From: Chloroflexota bacterium | Lineage (GTDB): Bacteria; Chloroflexota; Dehalococcoidia; DSTF01; RBG-16-68-14 | Length of the DNA stretch: 64,000 bases | Direction: 5' to 3' | NCBI GenBank assembly: GCA_022565155.1 | Contig: JADFKB010000005.1 | Span: forward strand, 1 to 64,000 | In this document: piece by piece, positions 1-11,988 of the stretch | How positions within the stretch are numbered: position 1 is the first letter of the stretch | Layout of the letters: the number at the start of each line of letters is the position of its first letter | The notes under the pieces: generated by a model | Database searches by the model: none | Seen by the model: only the letters and a program-made list of their open reading frames with translations | What the model was told of the DNA's origin: nothing | Position numbers and translations under genes: made by a program

Positions 1-702
1 GGCTACACGGAAGACGTGTATATCAGACCCATCGCGTATAAGAGCGAAGAGGTGATCGGCCCGCGCATGCACGACGTCGCGGACGACTTCCTCGTCTTCG
101 TCATACCCTTCGGCAACTACCTGGACGCCGACGCCGGCATCCGCTGCATGACCTCCACCTGGCGTCGCGTCGACGACCTCGGCATCCCGGCGCGCGCCAA
201 AGTCAACGGCCTCTACGTCAACTCGGCGCTGGCGAAGACCGAGGCGCAGGAGAACGGCTTCGACGAGGCGATCATGCTGGACGATCGCGGCCACGTCTCG
301 GAAGGCAGCGGCGAGAACATCGTCCTCGTCCGGAACGGCAAGCTGATCACGCCGCCGGCGTCCGATAACATCCTGGAGGGCATCACCCTCAGCTCGGTGA
401 TCACTATCGCCCGTGACGAGCTGGGCCTTGAGACGGTCGAACGCTCGATCGACCGCAGCGAGCTGTACGTGGCCGATGAGTGCTTCATGACCGGCACCGC
501 GGCCCACGTCACGGCCGTGATCGAGGTCGACCGGCGGCCGATCGGCGACGGCAAGACCGGCGAGCTGACGCGCAAGCTCCAACAGCTCTACTCCGACGCC
601 ATTCGCGGCAAGAACGCCACGTACGCCCAGTGGGTGACGCCTGTGACGCCGCAGGCCGCCGGTGCGCCGGCCAGGAGCGCCAGGAGCGAGACTCTGGCGT
701 GA
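1..702 (+). CDS. ilvE: Branched-chain amino acid aminotransferase, 5'-truncated by window edge
   Basis: Frame is open from base 1 (GYTEDVYIRP...). Class IV aminotransferase motifs: AKVNGLYVNSALAKTEAQENGFDEAIMLD, EGSGENIV, DNILEGITL, ECFMTGTAAHVT. Confidence 0.93.
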   Translation, partial: GYTEDVYIRPIAYKSEEVIGPRMHDVADDFLVFVIPFGNYLDADAGIRCMTSTWRRVDDLGIPARAKVNGLYVNSALAKTEAQENGFDEAIMLDDRGHVSEGSGENIVLVRNGKLITPPASDNILEGITLSSVITIARDELGLETVERSIDRSELYVADECFMTGTAAHVTAVIEVDRRPIGDGKTGELTRKLQQLYSDAIRGKNATYAQWVTPVTPQAAGAPARSARSETLA

Positions 703-1583
703 TCTCTGAGCTGCACCCGAACCGGGCTATCGGCACGCTGGTCGGCGGCGCGATCACGCTCTGGTGCTTCCTCTTCACCGGCGCGCTCCTCTGGCGCGGC
801 CTCACCCAGCCGATCGACCTGCCCGCCGTTGGCGCGTACGTAGCGGCGACGCTCTTCTTTAGCGTCGGCTGCCTCTTCGCCTACTGGACCTACGGCTGCC
901 TTTCGATGCGCTACTACCTGGACCGCAACGGCCTCACGATCCACTGGGGCGACATTCGGCAACTGATCCCGATGGACCGCATTCAGCGGCTGGTGCCCGG
1001 CCGCGAGCTACCGAACCCGAGGGTGACGGGCGTGAGCTGGCTGGGCCATCACGTCGGCCACGGTGACGTGGACGACCTGGGGAACGTCATCTTCTACGCC
1101 ACGCATCGCTCTCGCGACGAGCTGCTCTACATCGTCACCGCCGACCAGACGTACGCGATCTCGGTCGACGATGAAGTGCGCTTCGCAGAGGAGCTGCAGG
1201 GTCATCAGCGGCTGGGCCAGGTCGTCTCGCTGCCGCAGGTGACGGAGCGACACTCGATCGCCAGCCTGCCGTTCTGGCACGACCCGCTGGCGCAGCTTCT
1301 GGCGCTCGCCGCTGTCCTCGCCTGCACCGTCACGCTGGGCTACGTCTTCCACCAGTACCCCGGCCTGCCGGAGAGCATCCCCTTCCCCTTCGCCACGCTC
1401 GGCTTCGGCGAGAAGCGGGAGCTGCTCAGCATCCCGATCACCGGCCTCGGCCTGCTGGCCGTGAACCTGGTGCTGGGGTTCGCCCTTCACGCCGTCGATC
1501 GAGCGGTGGGCTACCTGCTCTTCCTAGCGGCTTTCGGCACGCAGGTAACGCTGCTGGCCGCTGCCATTATCACACTGAACTAG
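699..1583 (+). CDS. Membrane protein, bacterial PH-domain/DUF1648-like
   Basis: ORF 480..1583 trimmed to the GTG at 699 that overlaps the ilvE stop (GTGA). Multiple hydrophobic segments; PH-like central region RNGLTIHWGDIRQLIPMDRIQRLVPG. Confidence 0.7.
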   Translation: MISELHPNRAIGTLVGGAITLWCFLFTGALLWRGLTQPIDLPAVGAYVAATLFFSVGCLFAYWTYGCLSMRYYLDRNGLTIHWGDIRQLIPMDRIQRLVPGRELPNPRVTGVSWLGHHVGHGDVDDLGNVIFYATHRSRDELLYIVTADQTYAISVDDEVRFAEELQGHQRLGQVVSLPQVTERHSIASLPFWHDPLAQLLALAAVLACTVTLGYVFHQYPGLPESIPFPFATLGFGEKRELLSIPITGLGLLAVNLVLGFALHAVDRAVGYLLFLAAFGTQVTLLAAAIITLN

Positions 1584-1609
1584 TGGGGTATCACGCTGAA
1601 CGAGTGGGG
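1568..1609. repeat. Imperfect 21-bp tandem duplication
   Basis: TATCACACTGAACTAGTGGGG / TATCACGCTGAACGAGTGGGG, period 21, spanning the stop codon of the preceding CDS. Confidence 0.7.
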
Positions 1610-1664
1610 CGCGAACGCGGCCGCGCTTCGGTACGCCGCACTTCGATACGGATGCCGTAGCGTC

Positions 1665-2102
1665 ATGCTTCCAATGGCGCACATCGCCTCCGCGCTGGTG
1701 GTGAACCGGGTGGCCGGACTGGATACCGGCATGGCGCCGGCCGTGGCAGGCGCTCTTCTCCCCGACGCTATCGATAAAACGCTCGCCTGGGTGCTCGGCG
1801 TCGTACCGGCGGCGAGGCACGCCGGCCACACGCCGCTCGCCGTCGCGGCCTTCGGCCTCGCCGGCTCCGCCCTGATCGGGAAGCGGTGGGGCGCGGCGTT
1901 CGCCAGCGCCTACGCCACCCATCTCGTCGGCGACCTCTGGCAGCACGGCCACGTCCCCTGGCTGATGCCGTTCAAGCGCTACCACGTCCGCGGCGAGCGC
2001 TGGAGCGTCGGCCTCGACCGCTCGACGCTGCTGCTGGAGGCGATCGGACTCGCAGCGATCGCTCTGCTCGCCAGACAACCGGCCGGCAGCCAGAGTTCGT
2101 AG
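1665..2102 (+). CDS. Membrane-bound metal-dependent hydrolase-like protein (YdjM/DUF457-like)
   Basis: MAHIASALVVNRVAG...GALLPDAIDK...HAGHTPL...ATHLVGDLWQH; spaced His/Asp and hydrophobic segments typical of the family. Confidence 0.55.
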   Translation: MLPMAHIASALVVNRVAGLDTGMAPAVAGALLPDAIDKTLAWVLGVVPAARHAGHTPLAVAAFGLAGSALIGKRWGAAFASAYATHLVGDLWQHGHVPWLMPFKRYHVRGERWSVGLDRSTLLLEAIGLAAIALLARQPAGSQSS

Positions 2103-2133
2103 TCAGGTTTCACCTTGCAGGCGGCAGATGACA

Positions 2134-2239
2134 GAACCAGATACGCGCGCAGCGCTATCTGGGTGAGAGGAACCAGATACGCGCGCAGCGCTATCTGGGT
2201 GAGAGGAACCAGATACGCGCGCAGCGCTATCTGGGTGAA
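2134..2239. repeat. Three tandem 36-bp repeats, each a hairpin
   Basis: Copies start at 2134, 2170 and 2206: GAACCAGATACGCGCGCAGCGCTATCTGGGTGAGAG. CCAGATA(C)GCGC-gca-GCGCTATCTGG forms an 11-bp stem with one bulge. Confidence 0.9.
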
Positions 2240-2288
2240 CTGGTACTGTAACCGCATACGATGCCATCATCGTTAGGGCTTCTCCCGG

Positions 2289-2317
2289 TTGACATCGCCT
2301 ATCGTGGGCAGTACACT
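2289..2317 (+). promoter_or_regulatory. Sigma70-type promoter for the ilvB leader
   Basis: TTGACA (2289-2294), 17-nt spacer, TACACT (2312-2317). Confidence 0.7.
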
Positions 2318-2334
2318 GCATCACGATATATAAG

Positions 2335-2554
2335 GCGATGAAGGGGAGTAGTAAGAGCCTTCTAAGCCGCAGAGAGCCGGTGGTTGCTGCGAATCCGGCG
2401 CTGATCAGGCTCCCAACTCACCCCTGAGCCTTTGGGCCGAATGATGTAGGCCTGAACGGGTGCGCCCGTTATCGCGCATAGAGAGGTTCGGCTCGCGCCG
2501 GACAAGAAGGGTGGTACCGTCCTGTCCCCACGGGATCCCTTTGGGGGCGGGGCG
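2335..2554 (+). promoter_or_regulatory. T-box riboswitch, predicted leucine (CUC) specifier, upstream of ilvBNC
   Basis: Stem I: AGGGG-AGTA-...GAGCC pairs with GGCTC-CCAACTCA-CCCCT. Distal signature CAGAGAGCCGGTGGTTGCTGCGAATCCGGC. Specifier CTC at 2417-2419 followed by A. T-box AAGGGTGGTACCG 2507-2519. Antiterminator AAGGG(2507-2511):CCCTT(2537-2541). Competing stem CGTCCTGTCCCC(2518-2529):GGGGGCGGGGCG(2543-2554). Confidence 0.93.
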
Positions 2555-2576
2555 TATTGATCTAAGCGGAATTGAG

Positions 2577-2723
2577 ATGAACGTAGACAAGAGCGCATCG
2601 CTCCTGGAGGTGACCCCGGTTTCCCTAGCGGGAAACCGCGTCGTAATCGTATCTCCTCTTGCCCTCAGCCTGCTCGGGCTGCTGGGCGTCGGCCTGCTTC
2701 TGCTAGGCGGGCTGCAACCATGA
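2577..2723 (+). CDS. Candidate Leu/Val/Ile-rich leader peptide or small membrane peptide
   Basis: MNVDKSASLLEVTPVSLAGNRVVIVSPLALSLLGLLGVGLLLLGGLQP* (48 aa); 11 Leu in the last 21 residues. Stop lies directly before an inverted repeat. Confidence 0.5.
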   Translation: MNVDKSASLLEVTPVSLAGNRVVIVSPLALSLLGLLGVGLLLLGGLQP

Positions 2724-2790
2724 GGTTCTCGGACGAACTGTAAACTGGCAAGAATCGCCCGAGAACCGGCCCCGAACATATCGGGGCCGG
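2724..2790 (+). promoter_or_regulatory. Two consecutive strong hairpins between the Leu-rich ORF and ilvB (candidate attenuator)
   Basis: GGTTCTCGG(2724-2732)/CCGAGAACC(2759-2767), then CCGGCCCCGA(2766-2775)-acata-TCGGGGCCGG(2781-2790). The two share 2 nt. No strong T-tract follows. Confidence 0.6.
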
Positions 2791-2823
2791 ATCGTTACTA
2801 GGAACCGAGGAGGATACAGAGAC

Positions 2824-4532
<1,709 letters not shown>

Positions 4533-4536
<4 letters not shown>

Positions 4537-5102
4537 GCACGCATACGATCGTTGCGCTGGTGGAGAACCGGCCTGGCGTCCTGAACCGCATCGTCAGCAA
4601 GTGGCGGCAGCGGGGATTCAACATCGAGAGCCTCGCCGTCGGCCACAGCGAGGTGCCGGGGCTCTCCCGCATGACGTTCACCGTCGACGGCACAACGACG
4701 GACATCGACCAGGTGACCAAGCAGATGTACAAGGTGATCGAAGTCGTTAAGATCGCCGACCTGACGGAGCACGACATGGTGCACCGTGAGCTGGCGATGG
4801 TGAAGGTGACCGCGCCGCCGAAAGAACGGGGCGGCATCATGGAGGTCGTCGATATTTTTCGGGCCAAGATCGTCGATGTCGCCACGGAGTCCCTGATTAT
4901 CGAGGTGACGGGGACGGAAGAGAAGGTAGACGCCTTTCTGGAGATGGTACGGCCGTACGGGATCAAAGAGCTGGTGCGCACCGGCCGCATCGCGATGGCG
5001 CGCGGCGGCGGCACGCCGATGGCCATCGAGGGCGCCAAGGGCGAGCAGCACCGCTACCGCCCGGCCGGCGAAGGCAAAGCGAAAGTCGGGACGCTGATTT
5101 AG
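4533..5102 (+). CDS. ilvN: Acetolactate synthase small subunit
   Basis: ACT domain: HTIVALVENRPGVLNRIVSKWRQRGFNIESLAVG. Overlaps ilvB by ATGA. Confidence 0.96.
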
Positions 5103-5129
5103 GAGCTGGAGAAGGAGACATAACACATA

Positions 5130-6125
5130 ATGGAGATCTACTACGACAAGGACGCCGACATCGCGCTGTTGAAGGACAAGACGATCGGCATCGTCGGTTA
5201 CGGCAGCCAGGGCCACGCCCACGCGCTCAACCTAAAGGACAGCGGGATGAACGTCGTCGTCGGCCTCTACTCCGGCTCCAAGAGCTGGAAGAAGGCTGAG
5301 GACGCCGGGCTGCGCGTCGGCACCGTCGCCGATGTCGCGCGCGAGGCCGACATCGTCATGGTGCTGCTGCCCGACCAGGTGCAGAGCGAGGTCTATGCGA
5401 ACGAGATCGAGCAGGGACTCTCCGCCGGCAACATGCTCATGTTCGCCCACGGCTTCAACATCCACTTTAACCAGATCCAACCGCCGCCCGATGTTGACGT
5501 GACGATGATCGCGCCCAAGGGCCCCGGCCATATGCTCCGCCAGCTCTACAAAGAGGGCATCGGCATGCCCGCGCTGGTGGCCGTCCACCAGAACGCGACG
5601 GAGCTGGCGAAGCAGCTCGCGCTGGCATACGCGAAGGGCATCGGCTGCGCGCGCGCGGGCGTGCTGGCGACGACGTTCCGGGAGGAGACGGAGACCGACC
5701 TCTTCGGCGAGCAAACCGTGCTCTGCGGCGGCGTTACCGCCCTGATCAAGACCGCCTTCGAGACGCTGGTCGAGGCCGGCTACCAGCCGGAAGTCGCCTA
5801 TTTCGAGTGCCTGCATGAGCTGAAGCTGCTGGTCGACTTCATCCACGAGGGCGGCATGGCCTCGATGCGCTACACGATCAGCGACACCGCCGAGTACGGC
5901 GACTACACGCGCGGCCCGCGTGTGATCGATGAGCACGTGCGCGAGACCATGCGCCAGATCCTGCGCGAGATCCAGGATGGCTCGTTCGCGCGCGAGTGGA
6001 TTCTAGAGAACCAGGCCGGCCGCCCCGGCTTCCTCGCCCAGCGCAAGATCAACGCCGAGCACCCGATCGAGCAGGTCGGCGCGGAGTTGCGCGGCATGAT
6101 GAGCTGGTTGAAGAAGGACGAGTAG
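5130..6125 (+). CDS. ilvC: Ketol-acid reductoisomerase
   Basis: 331 aa; [52 protein letters not shown]. Confidence 0.98.
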   Translation: MEIYYDKDADIALLKDKTIGIVGYGSQGHAHALNLKDSGMNVVVGLYSGSKSWKKAEDAGLRVGTVADVAREADIVMVLLPDQVQSEVYANEIEQGLSAGNMLMFAHGFNIHFNQIQPPPDVDVTMIAPKGPGHMLRQLYKEGIGMPALVAVHQNATELAKQLALAYAKGIGCARAGVLATTFREETETDLFGEQTVLCGGVTALIKTAFETLVEAGYQPEVAYFECLHELKLLVDFIHEGGMASMRYTISDTAEYGDYTRGPRVIDEHVRETMRQILREIQDGSFAREWILENQAGRPGFLAQRKINAEHPIEQVGAELRGMMSWLKKDE

Positions 6126-6130
6126 CTAGG

Positions 6131-6829
6131 GTGAGCACCACGGCTGAGCAAGGCAGCGAACTGCGTACAGAGCGCACGACGGCGAAACGCCACCCGGAGC
6201 GCAGCACGCACGAGTTCGTGACGATCACGCGCATCCTCGATGAGGGGATCTACTGCCACATCGGCTTCTCCATAGATACCCAGCCGTTCGTCGTGCCGAC
6301 GGCTTACGGCCGGGAGGGACGCGCCCTCTACATCCACGGCTCGGCTGCCAGCCGTGCGCTACGTTCGCTTTCGGAAGGCCTGCCGCTCTGCCTGACGGTG
6401 ACGCTGTTCGATGGGCTGGTGCTGGCGCGCTCGGCCTTCCGCCAATCGATCAACTATCGTTCGGTGATGATCCTCGGCGTCGCGCATGTAGTGGCGGATG
6501 ACGATAAGGCGCGCGCGCTGCGGGTGATCACGGAGCACGTCGTCCCCGGTCGCTGGGCCGATGTCCGGCCGCCGTCGAGCCAGGAGCTGGAGGCGACAAC
6601 GGTGCTGAAGCTCGACATCAAGGAGGCCTCCGCGAAGATCCGCAGCGGCCCGCCGAACGATGACGAGGAAGACCACACGCTCCCCTGCTGGACCGGCGAA
6701 CTGCCGTTTACGCTTGAGGTACAGTCGCCGGTGCGCGATGCGCGGCTAGCGGCCGGCGTGAGGCCGCCAGCATACCTCACACAGTACCGCAGACCGTCGC
6801 GAGACGGCGCCGCGAGCGATGAAGTTTGA
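6131..6829 (+). CDS. Pyridoxamine 5'-phosphate oxidase (PPOX/FMN-binding) family protein
   Basis: ORF 5996..6829 trimmed to the GTG at 6131 after ilvC; YCHIGFSIDTQPFVVPTAYGREGRALYIHGSAASRALRSL. Confidence 0.8.
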   Translation: MSTTAEQGSELRTERTTAKRHPERSTHEFVTITRILDEGIYCHIGFSIDTQPFVVPTAYGREGRALYIHGSAASRALRSLSEGLPLCLTVTLFDGLVLARSAFRQSINYRSVMILGVAHVVADDDKARALRVITEHVVPGRWADVRPPSSQELEATTVLKLDIKEASAKIRSGPPNDDEEDHTLPCWTGELPFTLEVQSPVRDARLAAGVRPPAYLTQYRRPSRDGAASDEV

Positions 6830-6853
6830 TCCAATGTTGAGGAGATACCAGCG

Positions 6854-6928
6854 ATGAGATCGTACCGTGCGTCAGCGCTCAACCTGCGCCGGCCCTCTGC
6901 CCTTCCACGGAAGGACGAGGGGGCCTGA
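6854..6928 (+). CDS. Candidate leuA leader peptide (24 aa)
   Basis: MRSYRASALNLRRPSALPRKDEGA* with a good upstream SD (TTGAGGAGATACCAGCGATG). Its 3' half overlaps a hairpin and it ends 43 nt before leuA. Confidence 0.4.
   Translation: MRSYRASALNLRRPSALPRKDEGA
6891..6925 (+). promoter_or_regulatory. Hairpin in the leuA leader
   Basis: GGCCCTC-tgc-CCTTC-cacg-GAAGG-ac-GAGGGGGCC. Confidence 0.55.
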
Positions 6929-6970
6929 ATCGCACAACACGCACGACATCGATTAGGAGGTTGAGCAGTC

Positions 6971-8521
<1,551 letters not shown>

Positions 8522-8562
8522 CCATGCCAAGAAATAATGACAAATACCAAGCCAAAAGTGAT

Positions 8563-8591
8563 TTGACAAAGAAAACCAGGCGTAGTAAAGT
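8563..8591 (+). promoter_or_regulatory. Sigma70-type promoter for the AbrB/VapC module
   Basis: TTGACA (8563-8568), 17-nt spacer, TAAAGT (8586-8591). Confidence 0.65.
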
Positions 8592-8634
8592 ATCAGAAGC
8601 GGCGCTTGTGTACCTGCCGCAAGAGGCTACAGCT

Positions 8635-8913
8635 ATGCCAAAGACGACACTGAGCAGCAAGTATCAGATCACTCTCCCAGCGCGGCTAGTGCGCGAGCTG
8701 GGCCTGCAGCCCGGAGACAAGCTCGCTGTTGAGTTGGAGGATGGGCATTTGGTGCTGCACCCGCAGCCCAAAGATTGGGTCGCGTATACGGCAGGATCGA
8801 TGCCTGGTTACTACGGGAAGACGAAGGAAGAGATCGACGCCTATCTTAGAGAGGTACGAGGCGACTGGGGCACGTATCTGGAAGAAGAGGAGGAGACATC
8901 CGAGAGCAAGTAG
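8635..8913 (+). CDS. AbrB/MazE/SpoVT-type antitoxin
   Basis: MPKTTLSSKYQITLPARLVRELGLQPGDKLAVELEDGHLVLHPQP, a swapped-hairpin AbrB domain; acidic C-terminus. Confidence 0.85.
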   Translation: MPKTTLSSKYQITLPARLVRELGLQPGDKLAVELEDGHLVLHPQPKDWVAYTAGSMPGYYGKTKEEIDAYLREVRGDWGTYLEEEEETSESK

Positions 8914-9344
8914 CTGCGGCGAGGCGCATCTGCTTCGACACGAATACGATTATCTACCACCTGCACCGGGCCGAGCCGTACCATGAGGTCATCGAACAGC
9001 TCTTCAACACGGTTCGGGACGGGCAGAAGCAGGCGTTCGTCTCGGTCATCACGGAGTTGGAGTTACTGGTGCGTCCGTATCGCGAGGGCGATGGCTGGGA
9101 GGCCGAACAGGTTCGCATCGTCTTGGATGGTCCGGGGATGCATATCGTCGAGATGGACAGGCACGTGGCGCGCATGGGCGCTGAGATCCGCGCGAAGCGC
9201 GCCCTGTCGCTGGCGGACGCTACTATCGTCGCCACGGCCATCTACGCGAACTGCGATGTCATCGTCGGCAACGACGCCCGCTGCGCGCAGCGTGTCCGCG
9301 ATATCCCATACGTGCTGCTGGATGAGCTGGTAAAGGAGAGGTAG
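8910..9344 (+). CDS. PIN-domain (VapC-like) toxin; start codon uncertain
   Basis: In-frame VAAARRICFDTNTIIYHLHRAE...SVITELELLVRPY...LSLADATIVATAIYANCDVIVGNDARCAQRV. No ATG/GTG/TTG upstream of the FDTN motif before the in-frame stop at 8847. Confidence 0.75.
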   Translation, partial: VAAARRICFDTNTIIYHLHRAEPYHEVIEQLFNTVRDGQKQAFVSVITELELLVRPYREGDGWEAEQVRIVLDGPGMHIVEMDRHVARMGAEIRAKRALSLADATIVATAIYANCDVIVGNDARCAQRVRDIPYVLLDELVKER

Positions 9345-9346
9345 CC

Positions 9347-10597
9347 ATGATCGGCCACGATACGCTGACCCCCGAAGAGCGAGCCTACGTGGAAGAGTGC
9401 GACGCCTTTCTGGCGAAGCGGCTCGACCCGGAGCTGGTCGCCCGCATGGACCGCAGCGAGGTGCTCTACCCTGATGGCTTCATCCGGGAGCTAGCGGAAC
9501 AGCACTACCTGGGCGCCGCCGTACCGGCTGAAGAGGGCGGCGGCGGTCGCAGCTTCCTGGAGGAGGCGCTGCTGAACGAGCGGGTGGGCTACCACGGCTC
9601 GGCCGCGATCGCCTGCGCGCGCACGTTTACGGGGCACGTGGGCTGGATCCTGCATCGCTACGGCACGGACGTGCAGAAGGAGAAGTACCTGCGGCCGATG
9701 CTGCGCGGCGAGAAGATCACCGCCCAGGCGCTGACTGAGCCAGGCGCCGGCTCCGATATGGCCGGCATCCAGACGACCGCGCGCCGCGATGGCGACCGCT
9801 ACATCGTCAACGGGGAGAAGCGGTTCCTCGATGGCGCGCACACCGCTAACTTCATCTCGTGTGCCGTCCGCACCGCCGACGGCGACGACCCCCGGCGCAC
9901 CCTGAGCGTGCTGATGGTCGATACCGACCAGCCCGGCTACGAGATCCTGCAGACGCACGATGACTGGCTCGGCTTTCGCGGCCTCGGCTCGGCCTGGGTG
10001 CGCTTCACCGACGTTGAGGTACCGCTGGAGAACATGCTGGGAGAGGAGCACAACGGCTGGCAGTACCTATCAGAACAGCTGTTGTTAGAACGCGTCTACG
10101 CCACCCGAGCGCAGCTCGGCCAGGCGCACCGCGCGCTGGAGATCGCGGCGACGTATGCAGAGCAGCGCGAGACGTTCGGCAAGAAGCTGAAGGACCACCA
10201 GTGGGCCTCGTTCAAGGTCGCGGAGGCCGCGACGCGGCTCGATGCCGCGCTGCTGCTGAACGACCGCGCCGCCCGCATGTTGGACGATGGCCTCTGGGCG
10301 GAGGCGAAGATGGAAGTGGCGATGGCGAAGAAGTTCGGCGTGGAGGCCGCCTGGCAGACCGTCGACGACGCGATGCAGATCGTGGGCGGCATCGCCTATA
10401 CGAAGGCGTACCCGATCGAGCGGATCTTCCGCGACGTGCGCGCCTCTCGCTTCACCGCTGGCAGCACGGAGATGATGGCGCTGATCATCCAGCGCCGGGC
10501 GTTCGATAAGCTGCGCGACCCGAACTTCCGCACGGAGCTGGTCGGCCACGAGGTGGACGGCTCGCCGGTGGCGAAGCAGATGCCGGAACGAGTGTAG
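9347..10597 (+). CDS. Acyl-CoA dehydrogenase
   Basis: 416 aa; ALTEPGAGSDMAGIQTTARRDGDRYIVNGEKRF, QIVGGIAYTKAYPIERIFRDVRASRFTAGSTEMM. Confidence 0.93.
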   Translation: MIGHDTLTPEERAYVEECDAFLAKRLDPELVARMDRSEVLYPDGFIRELAEQHYLGAAVPAEEGGGGRSFLEEALLNERVGYHGSAAIACARTFTGHVGWILHRYGTDVQKEKYLRPMLRGEKITAQALTEPGAGSDMAGIQTTARRDGDRYIVNGEKRFLDGAHTANFISCAVRTADGDDPRRTLSVLMVDTDQPGYEILQTHDDWLGFRGLGSAWVRFTDVEVPLENMLGEEHNGWQYLSEQLLLERVYATRAQLGQAHRALEIAATYAEQRETFGKKLKDHQWASFKVAEAATRLDAALLLNDRAARMLDDGLWAEAKMEVAMAKKFGVEAAWQTVDDAMQIVGGIAYTKAYPIERIFRDVRASRFTAGSTEMMALIIQRRAFDKLRDPNFRTELVGHEVDGSPVAKQMPERV

Positions 10598-10704
10598 AAG
10601 CGGGACGGGTGACATTCTCGGCGAAATGGCAGAGACGCTGCGAAAGAGAGCGCCCAACTAAGCTACAATAAGTCAAGCGAATACTAGGGAATTGAGGCCT
10701 ACTC

Positions 10705-11988
10705 ATGGGCATGACGCTAGCAGAGAAGATCCTCGCCGCGCACTGCGGCAAGAAGGAAGTATCGCCGGGCGACTTGATCAACGCCAAGGTCGACCTGGTG
10801 ATGGCGAACGACATCACTGCGCCGATCGCTATCGAGCAGTTCAAGAAGCTGGGCGTGTCGGAGGTGTTTGACAAGGAGCGCGTGGTCTTTGTGCCGTCGC
10901 ACTTCCTGCCGGCGCGCGACATCGCCACCGCCGCTCAGGGGAAGGTGATGCGGGACTTCGCCAAGGAGTCGGGCATCGTCTACTACGAGATTGGCCAGGC
11001 CGGCATCGAGCACATCCTGCTGCCCTGGAAGGGTCACATCGTCCCTGGCGACCTCTACTGCGGCGCCGACTCACACACGCCGACGTGCGGTGCGCTGGGC
11101 GCGTTCGCCTGCGGCATGGGCAGCACGGACATCGCCGTCACCATGGCCACCGGCGAGACGTGGATGAAGGTGCCTGAGACGATGCGCCTGATCTACCACG
11201 GTAAGATGCCGACGTGGACGCGCAGCAAGGACCTGATCCTGCACACGATCGGCGAGATCGGCACCGACGGCGCCACCTACATGGCGATGCAGTTCGAGGG
11301 CGAGGCGCTGAAGGAGATGTCGATGGACGCCCGCTTCACGATGACGAACATGGCGGCAGAGGCAGGCGCAAAGGCCGGCCTGATGGTCGCCGACGAAGTG
11401 ACGTTGGAGTACGTGAAGCCCCGCGCCAAGCACGAGTGGACGGTCTACGAGCCTGACCCGGACGCGCATTACGCCTCCACGTACGAGTTCGACGCTTCGA
11501 CGATCGAGCCGACCATCGCGATGCCGTTCAGTCCGGGCAACACGAAGACGATCTCGGAGCTATCGAACGAGGACATCAAGATCGATCAGGTCTTCATCGG
11601 CTCCTGCACCAACGCCCGTATGGAAGACCTGCGAGAGGCCGCCGACATCATGCGCGGCCGCAAAGTCGCCGAGTGGGTGCGCTGCATCGTCATTCCGGCG
11701 ACGCAGGACATCTTCAAGGAGGCGCTCAAAGAGGGGCTGATCGAAGTCTTCACGGAGGCTGGCTGCCAGGTGAGCGCCGCCACCTGCGGCCCCTGCCTGG
11801 GCGGCCACTACGGCGTGCTCGCCGAGGGCGAGCGCTGCGTCTCCACGTCGAACCGGAACTTCCCCGGCCGCATGGGCCACCCCAAGGCCGAGGTGTTCCT
11901 GGTCAACCCGCCGCTGGCCGCCGCGGCCGCCATTGCTGGCCGCATCGTCCATCCGGAAGAGGTGATAGGAAAGGCAGCGGTGTCATGA
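10705..11988 (+). CDS. leuC: 3-isopropylmalate dehydratase large subunit
   Basis: 427 aa; GADSHTPTCGALGAFACGMGSTDIA, FIGSCTNARMEDLREAADI, ATCGPCLGGHYGVLAEGERCVSTSNRNFPGRMG. Confidence 0.94.
   Translation: MGMTLAEKILAAHCGKKEVSPGDLINAKVDLVMANDITAPIAIEQFKKLGVSEVFDKERVVFVPSHFLPARDIATAAQGKVMRDFAKESGIVYYEIGQAGIEHILLPWKGHIVPGDLYCGADSHTPTCGALGAFACGMGSTDIAVTMATGETWMKVPETMRLIYHGKMPTWTRSKDLILHTIGEIGTDGATYMAMQFEGEALKEMSMDARFTMTNMAAEAGAKAGLMVADEVTLEYVKPRAKHEWTVYEPDPDAHYASTYEFDASTIEPTIAMPFSPGNTKTISELSNEDIKIDQVFIGSCTNARMEDLREAADIMRGRKVAEWVRCIVIPATQDIFKEALKEGLIEVFTEAGCQVSAATCGPCLGGHYGVLAEGERCVSTSNRNFPGRMGHPKAEVFLVNPPLAAAAAIAGRIVHPEEVIGKAAVS

Noticed and set aside
2134-2239. CRISPR array (36-bp period)
   Set aside because: Repeats are contiguous with no variable spacers and no cas genes; a tandem hairpin repeat explains it.
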